From positions 1 to 6,441 of the forward strand of contig JAUWWX010000051.1 in NCBI GenBank assembly GCA_030616665.1: a stretch of 6,441 nucleotides of DNA, read 5' to 3'. This DNA comes from an archaeon (GTDB taxonomy: Archaea; Iainarchaeota; Iainarchaeia; Iainarchaeales; GCA-2688035). Positions 1 through 5,119 of the stretch are shown piece by piece. The notes beneath the pieces are model-generated. The model made no database searches. It had not been told where the DNA came from and was given only the letters and a program-made list of their open reading frames with translations. A program made the translations under genes and the position numbers. Numbering within the stretch: position 1 is the stretch's first letter; each line of letters opens with the position of its first letter.

Positions 1-845
1 AGGCAGGCACTAATCCAGTGCTCACTGCCGTAATGCTTGCCATCACTTTTTTGGGAAGCCCCATTTTTTGGGTCGGCATCGCAAGCGCAATCTACTGGCG
101 GGGCCAGGAAAACAGAAGCTTTTTCCTGGTGAACTTGATTGTATTTGTTTCGGCTGCTGCAGGCGCTTTGAAATGCGTTTTCATGAGACCGAGGCCTTCG
201 CCGCAAGCGTTTCAACTGCTGGCAAGTGACCACTACGACCTGCAAAGCTTTCCAAGCGGGCACGCTGCAGTCGTTGCTGGCGTGTTCTCTTATGCCTACA
301 ACAGAATTAAGAGGCATTGGAAGATTCTCTTCATTGCCGCTGTGTTGCTGGTTGCCTACAGCAGGCTTTATTTGGGGATGCATTTTCCGAGTGATGTGCT
401 TGCAGGCATTGCCTTGGGTTTGATAATTGGAAGGCTGAATTTGATTGCGAGGAACAGGCTGTTTCACCGAAACTTTAGGCCAAGCAAGCTTGAAGACGAG
501 CTTGCATTGGTTGGGCTTATCGCTGTGGCCGTGATTGCAATACTCTTCCTTCGCTCTCTGCCAATGGCAGGCCTGTTCATTGGCTTCTATGCTGGTTTTT
601 TCCTGTTCAAGGAAATGGGCTTAAGCCAAAGCATTCTTTTGAGAAAGTTGCTTGCAGCAAAGTATGTAGTGGGCTTTTCGGTCCTGATTGCCTTTGTCCT
701 GCTAGGAGAAGGAATTGTTTACGCATTACTCGCTTTGACAGAGGTGCAAAGGTTTGCCCTCTACTTTCTGGGAGGGAGCTGGATTTCATTTATCTGGCCA
801 CTGCTGTTTGAAAAGGCATTCAAGGCAAAAACGGTTGCTGCTTAA
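1..845 (+). CDS. PAP2-family membrane phosphatase, 5' end cut by the window
   Basis: Integral membrane phosphatase of the PAP2 superfamily, which removes phosphate from lipid phosphates or pyrophosphates such as polyprenyl carriers, at the membrane surface. All three signature motifs are present (numbered from the GTG at 18): KCVFMRPRP at 52-60 (K-x6-RP), PSGH at 79-82, and SR at 115-116 with H122 and D126 (SR-x5-H-x3-D). The catalytic histidines H82 and H122 are therefore kept. The frame is open back to base 3, and the residues just before the GTG (GTNPV) look like the usual PAP2 N-terminus, so the true start probably lies left of the window and the GTG is not it. After the core (about residue 140) come some 135 residues with three or four more hydrophobic segments (about 166-196, 212-242, 247-265), more than a minimal PAP2 enzyme has. 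The exact lipid substrate cannot be told. Family assignment is firm. Confidence 0.9.
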   Translation, partial: AGTNPVLTAVMLAITFLGSPIFWVGIASAIYWRGQENRSFFLVNLIVFVSAAAGALKCVFMRPRPSPQAFQLLASDHYDLQSFPSGHAAVVAGVFSYAYNRIKRHWKILFIAAVLLVAYSRLYLGMHFPSDVLAGIALGLIIGRLNLIARNRLFHRNFRPSKLEDELALVGLIAVAVIAILFLRSLPMAGLFIGFYAGFFLFKEMGLSQSILLRKLLAAKYVVGFSVLIAFVLLGEGIVYALLALTEVQRFALYFLGGSWISFIWPLLFEKAFKAKTVAA

Positions 846-869
846 ATAGGCGTGCCAGCATGGGCAAAG

Positions 870-877
870 TTTTTATA
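870..877 (+). promoter_or_regulatory. TATA-like box for the basic protein gene
   Basis: TTTTTATA is centred about 25 bases before the ATG at 899, the archaeal TATA-to-start distance, so transcription would begin at or next to that ATG and give a leaderless mRNA. This is the main reason for preferring 899 over the in-frame ATG at 860, which would put the box inside the gene. Position and composition are seen; promoter activity is inferred. Confidence 0.5.
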
Positions 878-898
878 GAGCAAAAGTATAACTTTGTT

Positions 899-1651
899 AT
901 GGTTCTGCTTAGAATCTATTTTCACTCTAAAAATGAGACGCTTCTAAGGGCAATCCTAATAGGAAGCATAAGGTTAGTTGGGCCCAAAGCGCCTCCGACC
1001 AGTATAAGAATGACTCTGAGGCCACCGAAAAGGCTTGAATTTGAGCCTTTGGTTTATGGGAGAAACATTAGAACGATGTTGTTGAATGCAGGGCAACTCA
1101 ATAAGCTGTATGATTTCTTCCAAGTTGCTAAAATAAAGAGGTGGGGAAGAAAAGGCAGGAAAAGATTGCACTTGGCCGCTGAAATACTTCCAAACGCAAA
1201 AATGGGGGGAAAAGGTGTTTTAATAACCCCCTTTAAACTTAAAGATCTTATCAGACAAGGAAGAAGGCCCAAGACTATTAGAACAGGGCAAACAAGAATT
1301 GAGGTAAACCAAAAAGAGAACATCGTTAAAGCTGCTTTCAAAGGCTACAGAGCAAAGGGCCTGGATCCAAAAAAGTTGGTATTGGTTGCTTCCCCTCGTG
1401 TTCAAGCAATGATTCCAGAACCAAGCCCTAGGTTGCCCAGAGTAAGGGTAAGGCTTGGAAGAGCGCTGGTAGAGCCGGTGAAAATAGTAGAAAGTATTGA
1501 ATATGCTGGAAAGCGATTTTTTGTTGTGGGAAGGAGGGGCAGTTCAAAGAATCTGCTTGCAATGAAGAAGGCAGAAAGATTTTTCAGAATTGGAGGCAAA
1601 GCTGAGAAAACTATAAGAAGCAAAGGAAAAATTAGAAGAAGGCGAGTGTAA
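899..1651 (+). CDS. Unrecognised, highly basic protein (about 250 aa)
   Basis: I do not recognise this family. From the ATG at 899 it has 250 residues; an in-frame ATG at 860 would add 13, but the TATA-like box at 870-877 sits just right for a leaderless start at 899. It is very rich in Arg and Lys (34 Arg codons) with basic stretches such as KRWGRKGRKR and a basic C-terminus ending KGKIRRRRV. There is no signal peptide, membrane segment or Cys metal site. Alternating hydrophobic stretches such as KKLVLVASPRVQAMI and KRFFVVGRR suggest a folded beta-containing protein, not a disordered tail. Charge suggests RNA, DNA or ribosome binding, which is inference only. Arg codons are mostly AGA (18 AGA, 13 AGG, 3 CGN by my count), unlike the AGG-dominated gene at 5875, so the gene may have a different history. 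It is real by length, promoter and coherent composition. Confidence 0.75.
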   Translation: MVLLRIYFHSKNETLLRAILIGSIRLVGPKAPPTSIRMTLRPPKRLEFEPLVYGRNIRTMLLNAGQLNKLYDFFQVAKIKRWGRKGRKRLHLAAEILPNAKMGGKGVLITPFKLKDLIRQGRRPKTIRTGQTRIEVNQKENIVKAAFKGYRAKGLDPKKLVLVASPRVQAMIPEPSPRLPRVRVRLGRALVEPVKIVESIEYAGKRFFVVGRRGSSKNLLAMKKAERFFRIGGKAEKTIRSKGKIRRRRV

Positions 1652-1678
1652 AAACCAAACCTGCACCGAAACAATAAC

Positions 1679-1688
1679 TTAATATAAA
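1679..1688 (+). promoter_or_regulatory. TATA-like box for tRNA-Tyr
   Basis: TTAATATAAA is centred near 1683, about 37 bases before the mature tRNA 5' end at 1721. A start about 26 bases downstream (near 1710) would leave a leader of roughly 10 nt for RNase P to remove. The AT-rich TTATTTAT at 1703-1710 is too close to serve as a TATA box for the tRNA. Confidence 0.5.
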
Positions 1689-1720
1689 TCCTCTGGCTAA
1701 AAGTTATTTATGGGCAACAG

Positions 1721-1924
1721 CCCGCCTTAGCTCAGCAGTTAGAGCGCTCGGCTGTAGACGATTGGAAACCAGCCTCAAAAGCTGGCGTGCCAAATGAACG
1801 GTCGGTGCGAGCCCTTTAGGGCGAGCACGTGGCATCGAGCAACCAAAGGTTGCGAAGATGGCACCCGCACTGGCCGGGCGTGACGGCCACCGAGAAGTCC
1901 CCGGTGCAAATCCGGGAGGCGGGA
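1721..1924 (+). tRNA. trnY: tRNA-Tyr (GTA) interrupted by a 131-nt intron
   Basis: The exons are 1721-1757 and 1889-1924. They fold into a full cloverleaf with perfect stems: acceptor CCCGCCT (1721-1727) with AGGCGGG (1917-1923), D stem GCTC/GAGC (1730-1733, 1742-1745), anticodon stem CTCGG/CCGAG (1747-1751, 1890-1894) and T stem CCCGG/CCGGG (1900-1904, 1912-1916). The anticodon GTA is at 1754-1756 after C32 T33. C1:G72 and discriminator A73 are the archaeal and eukaryal tyrosine identity elements. T8-A14 and G15-C48 are present; CCA is not encoded. The intron lies between positions 37 and 38, the canonical archaeal site. Odd points are an 8-nt D loop (AGCAGTTA) with A at position 18 instead of G, and a T loop TGCAAAT with G at position 55 instead of U. 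The gene ends three bases before the stop codon of the helicase on the other strand. Confidence 0.93.
1758..1888 (+). other. Archaeal tRNA intron with bulge-helix-bulge splice motif
   Basis: The four exon bases C32-T33-G34-T35 (1752-1755) pair with intron bases ACGG (1883-1886) to form the central 4-bp helix (one G-U). It is flanked by 3-nt bulges AG|A (1756-1758) and CC|A (1887-1889), the geometry cut by the archaeal splicing endonuclease, which places the cuts after 1757 and after 1888. At 131 nt the intron is long for archaea. It holds local hairpins: CCAGC/GCTGG (1769-1773, 1781-1785), GTGC-GA-GCCC with GGGC-GA-GCAC (1805-1814, 1819-1828), and GCAACC/GGTTGC with loop AAA (1839-1853). GTGCCA (1787-1792) can pair with either 1830-1835 or 1859-1864. 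No protein-coding frame or clear C/D boxes were seen. Confidence 0.85.
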
Positions 1925-1927
1925 ATT

Positions 1928-3175
1928 TTAAATCCTGTAGATGTAATCATTGACGTCGCTGCTTTTTCTTGGCCTGCTCTTGCGCCTTCTGGTTAAAGGG
2001 TTTCCGTGAAAGCCGGTTTGCGGCCTTCCAGGCTGCCTAAAGCCTGAACGCTGACCGCCACTTGGCCTGCCCCTAAAACCGGGCCTTCTTTGGCCTCTTT
2101 GGAAAGCAGGCTGTTCGTCTGCCCAAAAGTCGCGGCTTCTCGCGTCCTCTGGCACAAAGGTTATTGCAAGCCCTTTTTTGCCCATCCTTCCAGTCCTTCC
2201 AATGCGATGCTTGTAGGTATCAGCATCCCTTGGCCTGTCATAGTTGACCACGCATTCAATATCGTCAATTTGAAGGCCTCTTGCAGCAACGTCTGTTGCA
2301 ATAAGAATGTTTTTTCTTCCAGACTTGAAGTTGTTTAGGGAAATTTCCCTTCCCTTTTGGGATTTTCCACCATGAATGCTTGTTGCCTTGAAGCCCTTGT
2401 CCTTAAGCTGGCTATTAAGCAAGTCAGCATACCTTTTGGTTGAAACAAAGACAAGGACTCTTTCCCCAGCATTTCTTTCAAGGATTTCAAGAAGATGCCT
2501 GAACTTGTCCCTTCCTGAAAACGTGACACGCTTTTCAAAAATGTTTATGCCAACTATTTCGTCATGAATCAAAACTTCTTCAAATTCAGGGATATGCCTT
2601 TCAATAAGCTTTGCCACTTCGCCTGTCAGGGTTGCTGAAAACAAGTGGGTATGGTCAGGTCTTACCTTGCCCAAAATGTCTTTTATGTCTGCAATAAAAC
2701 CCATGTCAAGCATTCTGTCAGCCTCGTCCAAAACAACTGTGTCAAACATTCTTGGATTAAAGGCCCTTCTGCTGATATGGTCCAAAAGCCTTCCAGGAGT
2801 AGCACAAAGGAAGTCAAACCTTTTCCTCAAGGCAGCTGTTTCATCGCTCATGTTGTGACCTCCGTAAACCACAATTGCCTTCAGGCCAGTACTTGCATTA
2901 ATCTGTGAAATTTCCTTGCTTACCTGGAGCGCTAGCTCTCTTGTAGGGCAAAGGACTAAAACAGCGTTTGACTTTCCCTGCAGAATCCTCTCAGACAAGG
3001 CAATGCCAAAAGCGGCCGTTTTCCCGCTGCCAGTAAAGCTTTTTGAAACAACATTCTTTCCCCTGATGATAAGCGGAATTGTTTTTTCCTGGACTTCTGT
3101 TGCCTTCCTGTAACCAATTCTCTTTATTGCCTTCTTTAGCTTGCCGCTGAAGGCTATGTTTTCAAAATTTGTCAT
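1928..3175 (-). CDS. DEAD-box ATP-dependent RNA helicase with Arg/Gly-rich tail
   Basis: Cytoplasmic ATP-driven RNA helicase of 415 residues. Motifs in order: Q motif with F4 and Q29; motif I FTGSGKT (47-53); Ia PTREL (77-81); GG (105-106); Ib TPGR (126-129); II DEAD (150-153); III SAT (180-182); motif IV region LVFVSTK (241-247); HGGKSQKGR (268-276); V ATDVAARGLQ (293-302); VI HRIGRTGR (323-330). Both RecA-like domains are complete, then residues 355-415 form a basic tail rich in Arg, Gly, Pro and Gln, as in cold-shock and ribosome-assembly helicases, where such tails bind RNA. One oddity is Q302 where the family usually has Asp in ARGLD. The ATG at 3175 follows GGTGA with a 4-base gap. A TATA-like box at 3275-3281 predicts a leader of about 75 nt. 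The stop is three bases from the convergent tRNA-Tyr. The specific RNA target is unknown. Confidence 0.96.
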   Translation of the reverse strand: MTNFENIAFSGKLKKAIKRIGYRKATEVQEKTIPLIIRGKNVVSKSFTGSGKTAAFGIALSERILQGKSNAVLVLCPTRELALQVSKEISQINASTGLKAIVVYGGHNMSDETAALRKRFDFLCATPGRLLDHISRRAFNPRMFDTVVLDEADRMLDMGFIADIKDILGKVRPDHTHLFSATLTGEVAKLIERHIPEFEEVLIHDEIVGINIFEKRVTFSGRDKFRHLLEILERNAGERVLVFVSTKRYADLLNSQLKDKGFKATSIHGGKSQKGREISLNNFKSGRKNILIATDVAARGLQIDDIECVVNYDRPRDADTYKHRIGRTGRMGKKGLAITFVPEDARSRDFWADEQPAFQRGQRRPGFRGRPSGGQRSGFRQPGRPQTGFHGNPLTRRRKSRPRKSSDVNDYIYRI

Positions 3176-3179
3176 AAGT

Positions 3180-3184
3180 TCACC
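3180..3184 (-). promoter_or_regulatory. Shine-Dalgarno site of the DEAD-box helicase
   Basis: GGTGA on the minus strand, 4 bases before the ATG at 3175, matches the archaeal 16S 3' end (…AUCACCUCC). The same site at the same distance precedes the superoxide reductase gene, which supports both starts. Confidence 0.7.
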
Positions 3185-3274
3185 TTTTCTTTAAATTATC
3201 ATACAAACTGATGCTTTTAATTCCCTTAGAATTAGAAACGTCCTCTGTATTACAAGAATTCAGCAACTGAGTGT

Positions 3275-3281
3275 TTTTATA
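3275..3281 (-). promoter_or_regulatory. TATA box of the DEAD-box helicase
   Basis: The minus strand reads AGAAAGGTATAAAAAC: a strong TATA element after a purine-rich BRE-like stretch. A start about 26 bases downstream (near 3252) gives a leader of about 75 nt before the ATG, unlike the leaderless arrangement of several neighbours. The leader holds a 6-bp inverted repeat at 3218-3234. Confidence 0.6.
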
Positions 3282-3295
3282 CCTTTCTAAAAGCC

Positions 3296-3302
3296 AAAAA
3301 AA
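3296..3302 (-). terminator. Oligo-T terminator of the rbr-dfx operon
   Basis: On the minus strand GCTTTTTTTGGCTTTT lies about 70 bases after the superoxide reductase stop and just after the stop of the possible small ORF. Runs of T are the usual archaeal intrinsic termination signal. The helicase TATA box begins 15 bases further on, so the run would separate the two units. Confidence 0.5.
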
Positions 3303-3305
3303 GCA

Positions 3306-3380
3306 TTACTTTACAAGCACTTCCTTGATGTTCTTGGAAAGCTTTACAATGTTTGTTTTCCCGTGCCTTTCTATTTCCAC
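3306..3380 (-). CDS. Possible 24-codon ORF overlapping the dfx stop (doubtful)
   Basis: A GTG at 3380-3378 on the minus strand lies inside the last codons of the superoxide reductase gene in another frame. It opens a 24-codon frame (starting VEIERHGKTNIV, ending EVLVK) that stops at 3306, right before the T-run terminator. The composition is protein-like, with regular hydrophobic and charged residues. It has no Shine-Dalgarno site, so translation would depend on coupling to the upstream gene. It could equally be the remnant of a lost gene or plain 3' untranslated sequence. I know no function for it. Confidence 0.2.
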   Translation of the reverse strand: MEIERHGKTNIVKLSKNIKEVLVK

Positions 3381-3748
3381 AATCCGTGCACATTGCAGTA
3401 AATTCTTGCCGAAAGGTTTTCTGCAGAAACGCTGAATGTTGCTTCTGGTGCCTGGCCTGGCTTTAGGAACTGCTTGTAGGAAATGCCGCCTGCAACCAGT
3501 TCAACCCATTCAATGAAGTGCTTTTCTTCCATTGGATGCGGAACAGAGCCAACCTTTACCTTCACGCCCTTATCTGTTTTCTCTATTATTGGAACATGCT
3601 TTTCCTTTCCCTCATCCTGGGTTTTTTCTTCAAGCAGGTTCATTGGCTGCCCGCAGCAAACAAGTTCTCCTCCGCCAACATGAAGGGTTTCCACAATGTT
3701 TCCGCAAACGCTGCACTTGTACACCTGCCTGATTTTTTCTACAGCCAT
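3371..3748 (-). CDS. dfx: Superoxide reductase, two-iron type (desulfoferrodoxin)
   Basis: Cytoplasmic enzyme of 125 residues that reduces superoxide to hydrogen peroxide without making oxygen, typical of anaerobes. The N-terminal desulforedoxin domain binds one iron by four cysteines: C12, C15, C31 and C32 (KCSVC and VCCGQPM). The catalytic domain has the full square-pyramidal His4Cys site: H51 in the EKH motif (with E49 and K50), H71 and H77 in HPMEEKH, and C118 and H121 in CNVHG. The spacing matches the Desulfovibrio enzyme with a shift of two residues. Length is normal and the C-terminus GLWK is typical. The ATG at 3748 has GGTGA 4 bases upstream. It starts 14 bases after the rubrerythrin stop with no terminator between, so the two are almost certainly one operon; rubrerythrin would remove the peroxide made here. 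Confidence 0.96.
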   Translation of the reverse strand: MAVEKIRQVYKCSVCGNIVETLHVGGGELVCCGQPMNLLEEKTQDEGKEKHVPIIEKTDKGVKVKVGSVPHPMEEKHFIEWVELVAGGISYKQFLKPGQAPEATFSVSAENLSARIYCNVHGLWK

Positions 3749-3762
3749 TTTTTCACCTTTTC

Positions 3763-4347
3763 TCAGTATTCTTCACATTTTAGCTGGTAAAAGCTTTTGG
3801 CATGGTCGCAGCTTGGGCATTTTTCCGGAGGCTCTTTGCCAAAGTGGACGTAACCGCATTCCCTGCAAACCCACCAGACCTCTTTGTCTTTTTTGAAAAC
3901 TGTTCCTGCTTCAACCTGTTTCAAAAGCTTGGCATACCTTTCCTCATGGTGCTCTTCCGCTTTTGCAATTGACTTGAGCCTTTTGGCAATTTCTGTTAAG
4001 CCCTCTTTTTCTGCAGTTGCTGCAAAGCTTGGATACATTTTTGAATGCTCGTAGTTTTCTCCTGCAATTGCCGCTTTAAGGTTTTCTGCGGTAGTGCCAA
4101 AAGTTGTTGGCACTGAAGCTTCAACTTCTATTTCGTCAAGCTTTTCACCGCTTTTCTTCTTCAATATGTTGATGTGTTCAAATAGCCTTTTTGCATGCTC
4201 TTTTTCGTTTTCTGCTGTGGTAAGGAAAATCTCTGCAATCTGCTCAAAGCCATCTTTTTTTGCCTGTTTTGCGTAAAAAGCGTAACGGTTTCTTGCCTGG
4301 CTTTCGCCAATAAATGCCTTTGCCAAATTCTTTAAGGTTTCCTTCAA
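3763..4347 (-). CDS. rbr: Rubrerythrin, TTG start
   Basis: Non-haem di-iron peroxidase that reduces hydrogen peroxide using electrons passed through its own rubredoxin-like domain. From the TTG at 4347 it has 194 residues, the usual length. The ferritin-like domain carries E15 in the conserved GESQARNRY stretch, E48 and H51 in ENEKEH, E97 and E100 in GENYEH, and E131 and H134 in AEEHHEERY. The C-terminal rubredoxin-like domain has C161, C164 (CRECG) and C177, C180 (CPSC). The frame extends upstream to an ATG at 4422, but that codon lies ahead of the TATA box at 4388-4398, and the extra residues do not look like the family. The TTG has a G-rich Shine-Dalgarno-like GGGGG 10 bases upstream and begins LKETLKNLAKAF, as expected. 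It is first gene of an operon with superoxide reductase. Confidence 0.95.
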   Translation of the reverse strand: MKETLKNLAKAFIGESQARNRYAFYAKQAKKDGFEQIAEIFLTTAENEKEHAKRLFEHINILKKKSGEKLDEIEVEASVPTTFGTTAENLKAAIAGENYEHSKMYPSFAATAEKEGLTEIAKRLKSIAKAEEHHEERYAKLLKQVEAGTVFKKDKEVWWVCRECGYVHFGKEPPEKCPSCDHAKSFYQLKCEEY

Positions 4348-4387
4348 ATTAAAAAAACCCCCTTCTTTTTTTAATTGACGCAACAAA

Positions 4388-4398
4388 CTTATTATATT
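4388..4398 (-). promoter_or_regulatory. TATA box of the rbr-dfx operon
   Basis: The minus strand reads AATATAATAAG, centred near 4394. Transcription would start near 4368 and give a leader of about 20 nt containing the G-rich ribosome site. This supports the TTG at 4347 as the rubrerythrin start. The leader has a G5 run followed by a T7 run (4362 down to 4351). No clear operator palindrome was seen. Confidence 0.6.
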
Positions 4399-4410
4399 GA
4401 TTATTTCAGG

Positions 4411-4426
4411 ACCAAAATGCAAAAAA
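4411..4426 (-). terminator. Oligo-T signal after the thiI-like gene
   Basis: On the minus strand TTTTTTGCATTTTGG begins 8 bases after the stop codon at 4434. T-runs of this kind end transcription in archaea. It lies just ahead of the rubrerythrin TATA box, so it would insulate the two units. Confidence 0.4.
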
Positions 4427-4433
4427 TAGGCAA

Positions 4434-5057
4434 TTATAGCAGTTTTCTTTTTGCAAAAGCTGCTTCAACAAGCTGCTTTACCGGCAGCTTTTTTTCCTCC
4501 AGTTCAATAAAATCCCTTTTGGCCGCAGTAGCTGGCTTTTCAGGAATGCTGCAGCAGGCGCTTGGCATAGTGCTTATGGCAAAAGTTTCAAAGCGGTTTG
4601 CAATTGCCTCAATTTCAAGCTTGTCCATGCCAAGCAAAGGTCTTATGACAGGAATTGAGATGCAGCCTGCCTCTGCATTAAGATTGGTTAGGGTTTGGGA
4701 TGCAACCTGGCCAAGGCTTTCACCGCTAAGCAGGGCCAGTGCCTTCTCTTCTTTTGCAATCCTTTCACCAATCCTCAGCATCATTCTCCTGCACAAAATG
4801 CAGTTAAATTTTCTGTCGCAGTTTTTTGCAATTTCCGCAAGAACTTTGCCAAATGGCACAACCACAAGCCTTGTTTGCCGGCCAAAGCGCTTTCGCAAAT
4901 GCCTAACCAACTCAACAGCCTTGTGCTCAGCCCTTTCATCAGCAAAAGGCCTCGTGCTGTAATGCAACGCAACTACTTCCATGCCTTTTTCCAAGGCAAG
5001 CGAAACAGCTGCAGCGCTGTCAATTCCGCCAGAAACCAAAGCAACAACCTTTGCCAT
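4434..5057 (-). CDS. thiI: ThiI-type PP-loop tRNA sulfurtransferase domain, no THUMP
   Basis: Resembles the C-terminal ATP-pyrophosphatase (PP-loop) domain of ThiI, which adenylates U8 of tRNA and replaces its oxygen with sulfur to make 4-thiouridine. At 207 residues it is about half of a full ThiI: the N-terminal ferredoxin-like and THUMP domains that grip tRNA are absent, and the frame begins right at the PP-loop domain (MAKVVALVSGGIDS). Visible motifs: PP-loop SGGIDS (9-14); CILC with C86 and C89; SGESLGQVASQT (111-122); RPLLGMDK (139-146); C168 and C169 in SACCS. The CxxC plus a later Cys matches archaeal ThiI proteins known to hold an iron-sulfur cluster. A TATA-like box 26 bases before the ATG suggests a leaderless mRNA. 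It could instead act on another nucleotide or work with a separate THUMP protein. Family is sure; the exact product is less so. Confidence 0.85.
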   Translation of the reverse strand: MAKVVALVSGGIDSAAAVSLALEKGMEVVALHYSTRPFADERAEHKAVELVRHLRKRFGRQTRLVVVPFGKVLAEIAKNCDRKFNCILCRRMMLRIGERIAKEEKALALLSGESLGQVASQTLTNLNAEAGCISIPVIRPLLGMDKLEIEAIANRFETFAISTMPSACCSIPEKPATAAKRDFIELEEKKLPVKQLVEAAFAKRKLL

Positions 5058-5077
5058 AAAGCCAATAAGGCAGCGCC

Positions 5078-5087
5078 ATAATTAAAA
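5078..5087 (-). promoter_or_regulatory. TATA-like box of the thiI-like gene
   Basis: The minus strand reads TTTTAATTAT, centred about 26 bases before the ATG at 5057, which fits a leaderless mRNA. The deacetylase gene ends only 62 bases upstream with no strong T-run between, so partial read-through from it is also possible. A run of seven G (plus strand) lies at 5109-5115, next to the deacetylase stop. Confidence 0.4.
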
Positions 5088-5119
5088 GAAGTGAGGATTA
5101 GTAATAGTGGGGGGGACTC

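Noticed and set aside
1054..1674. Minus-strand open frames of 65-95 codons
   Set aside because: Antisense shadows of the basic protein gene, hydrophobic only because they mirror Lys/Arg codons.
1758..1888. Box C/D or H/ACA guide RNA in the tRNA intron
   Set aside because: No convincing RTGATGA and CTGA pair and no two-sided pocket with an ACA end could be found; only structure is supported.
1721..1924. tRNA pseudogene
   Set aside because: All four stems are perfect, Tyr identity bases are kept and the splice motif is intact, so the odd D and T loops alone do not argue for decay.
4348..4422. N-terminal extension of rubrerythrin to the ATG at 4422
   Set aside because: The TATA box lies within this stretch and the added residues have no place in the family; the TTG at 4347 gives the normal length.
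4375..4962. 195-codon open frame on the plus strand
   Set aside because: It lies antisense to the thiI-like gene, whose motifs are unmistakable; the plus-strand product is Ser/Phe/Leu-rich without motifs, a mirror of the real gene.
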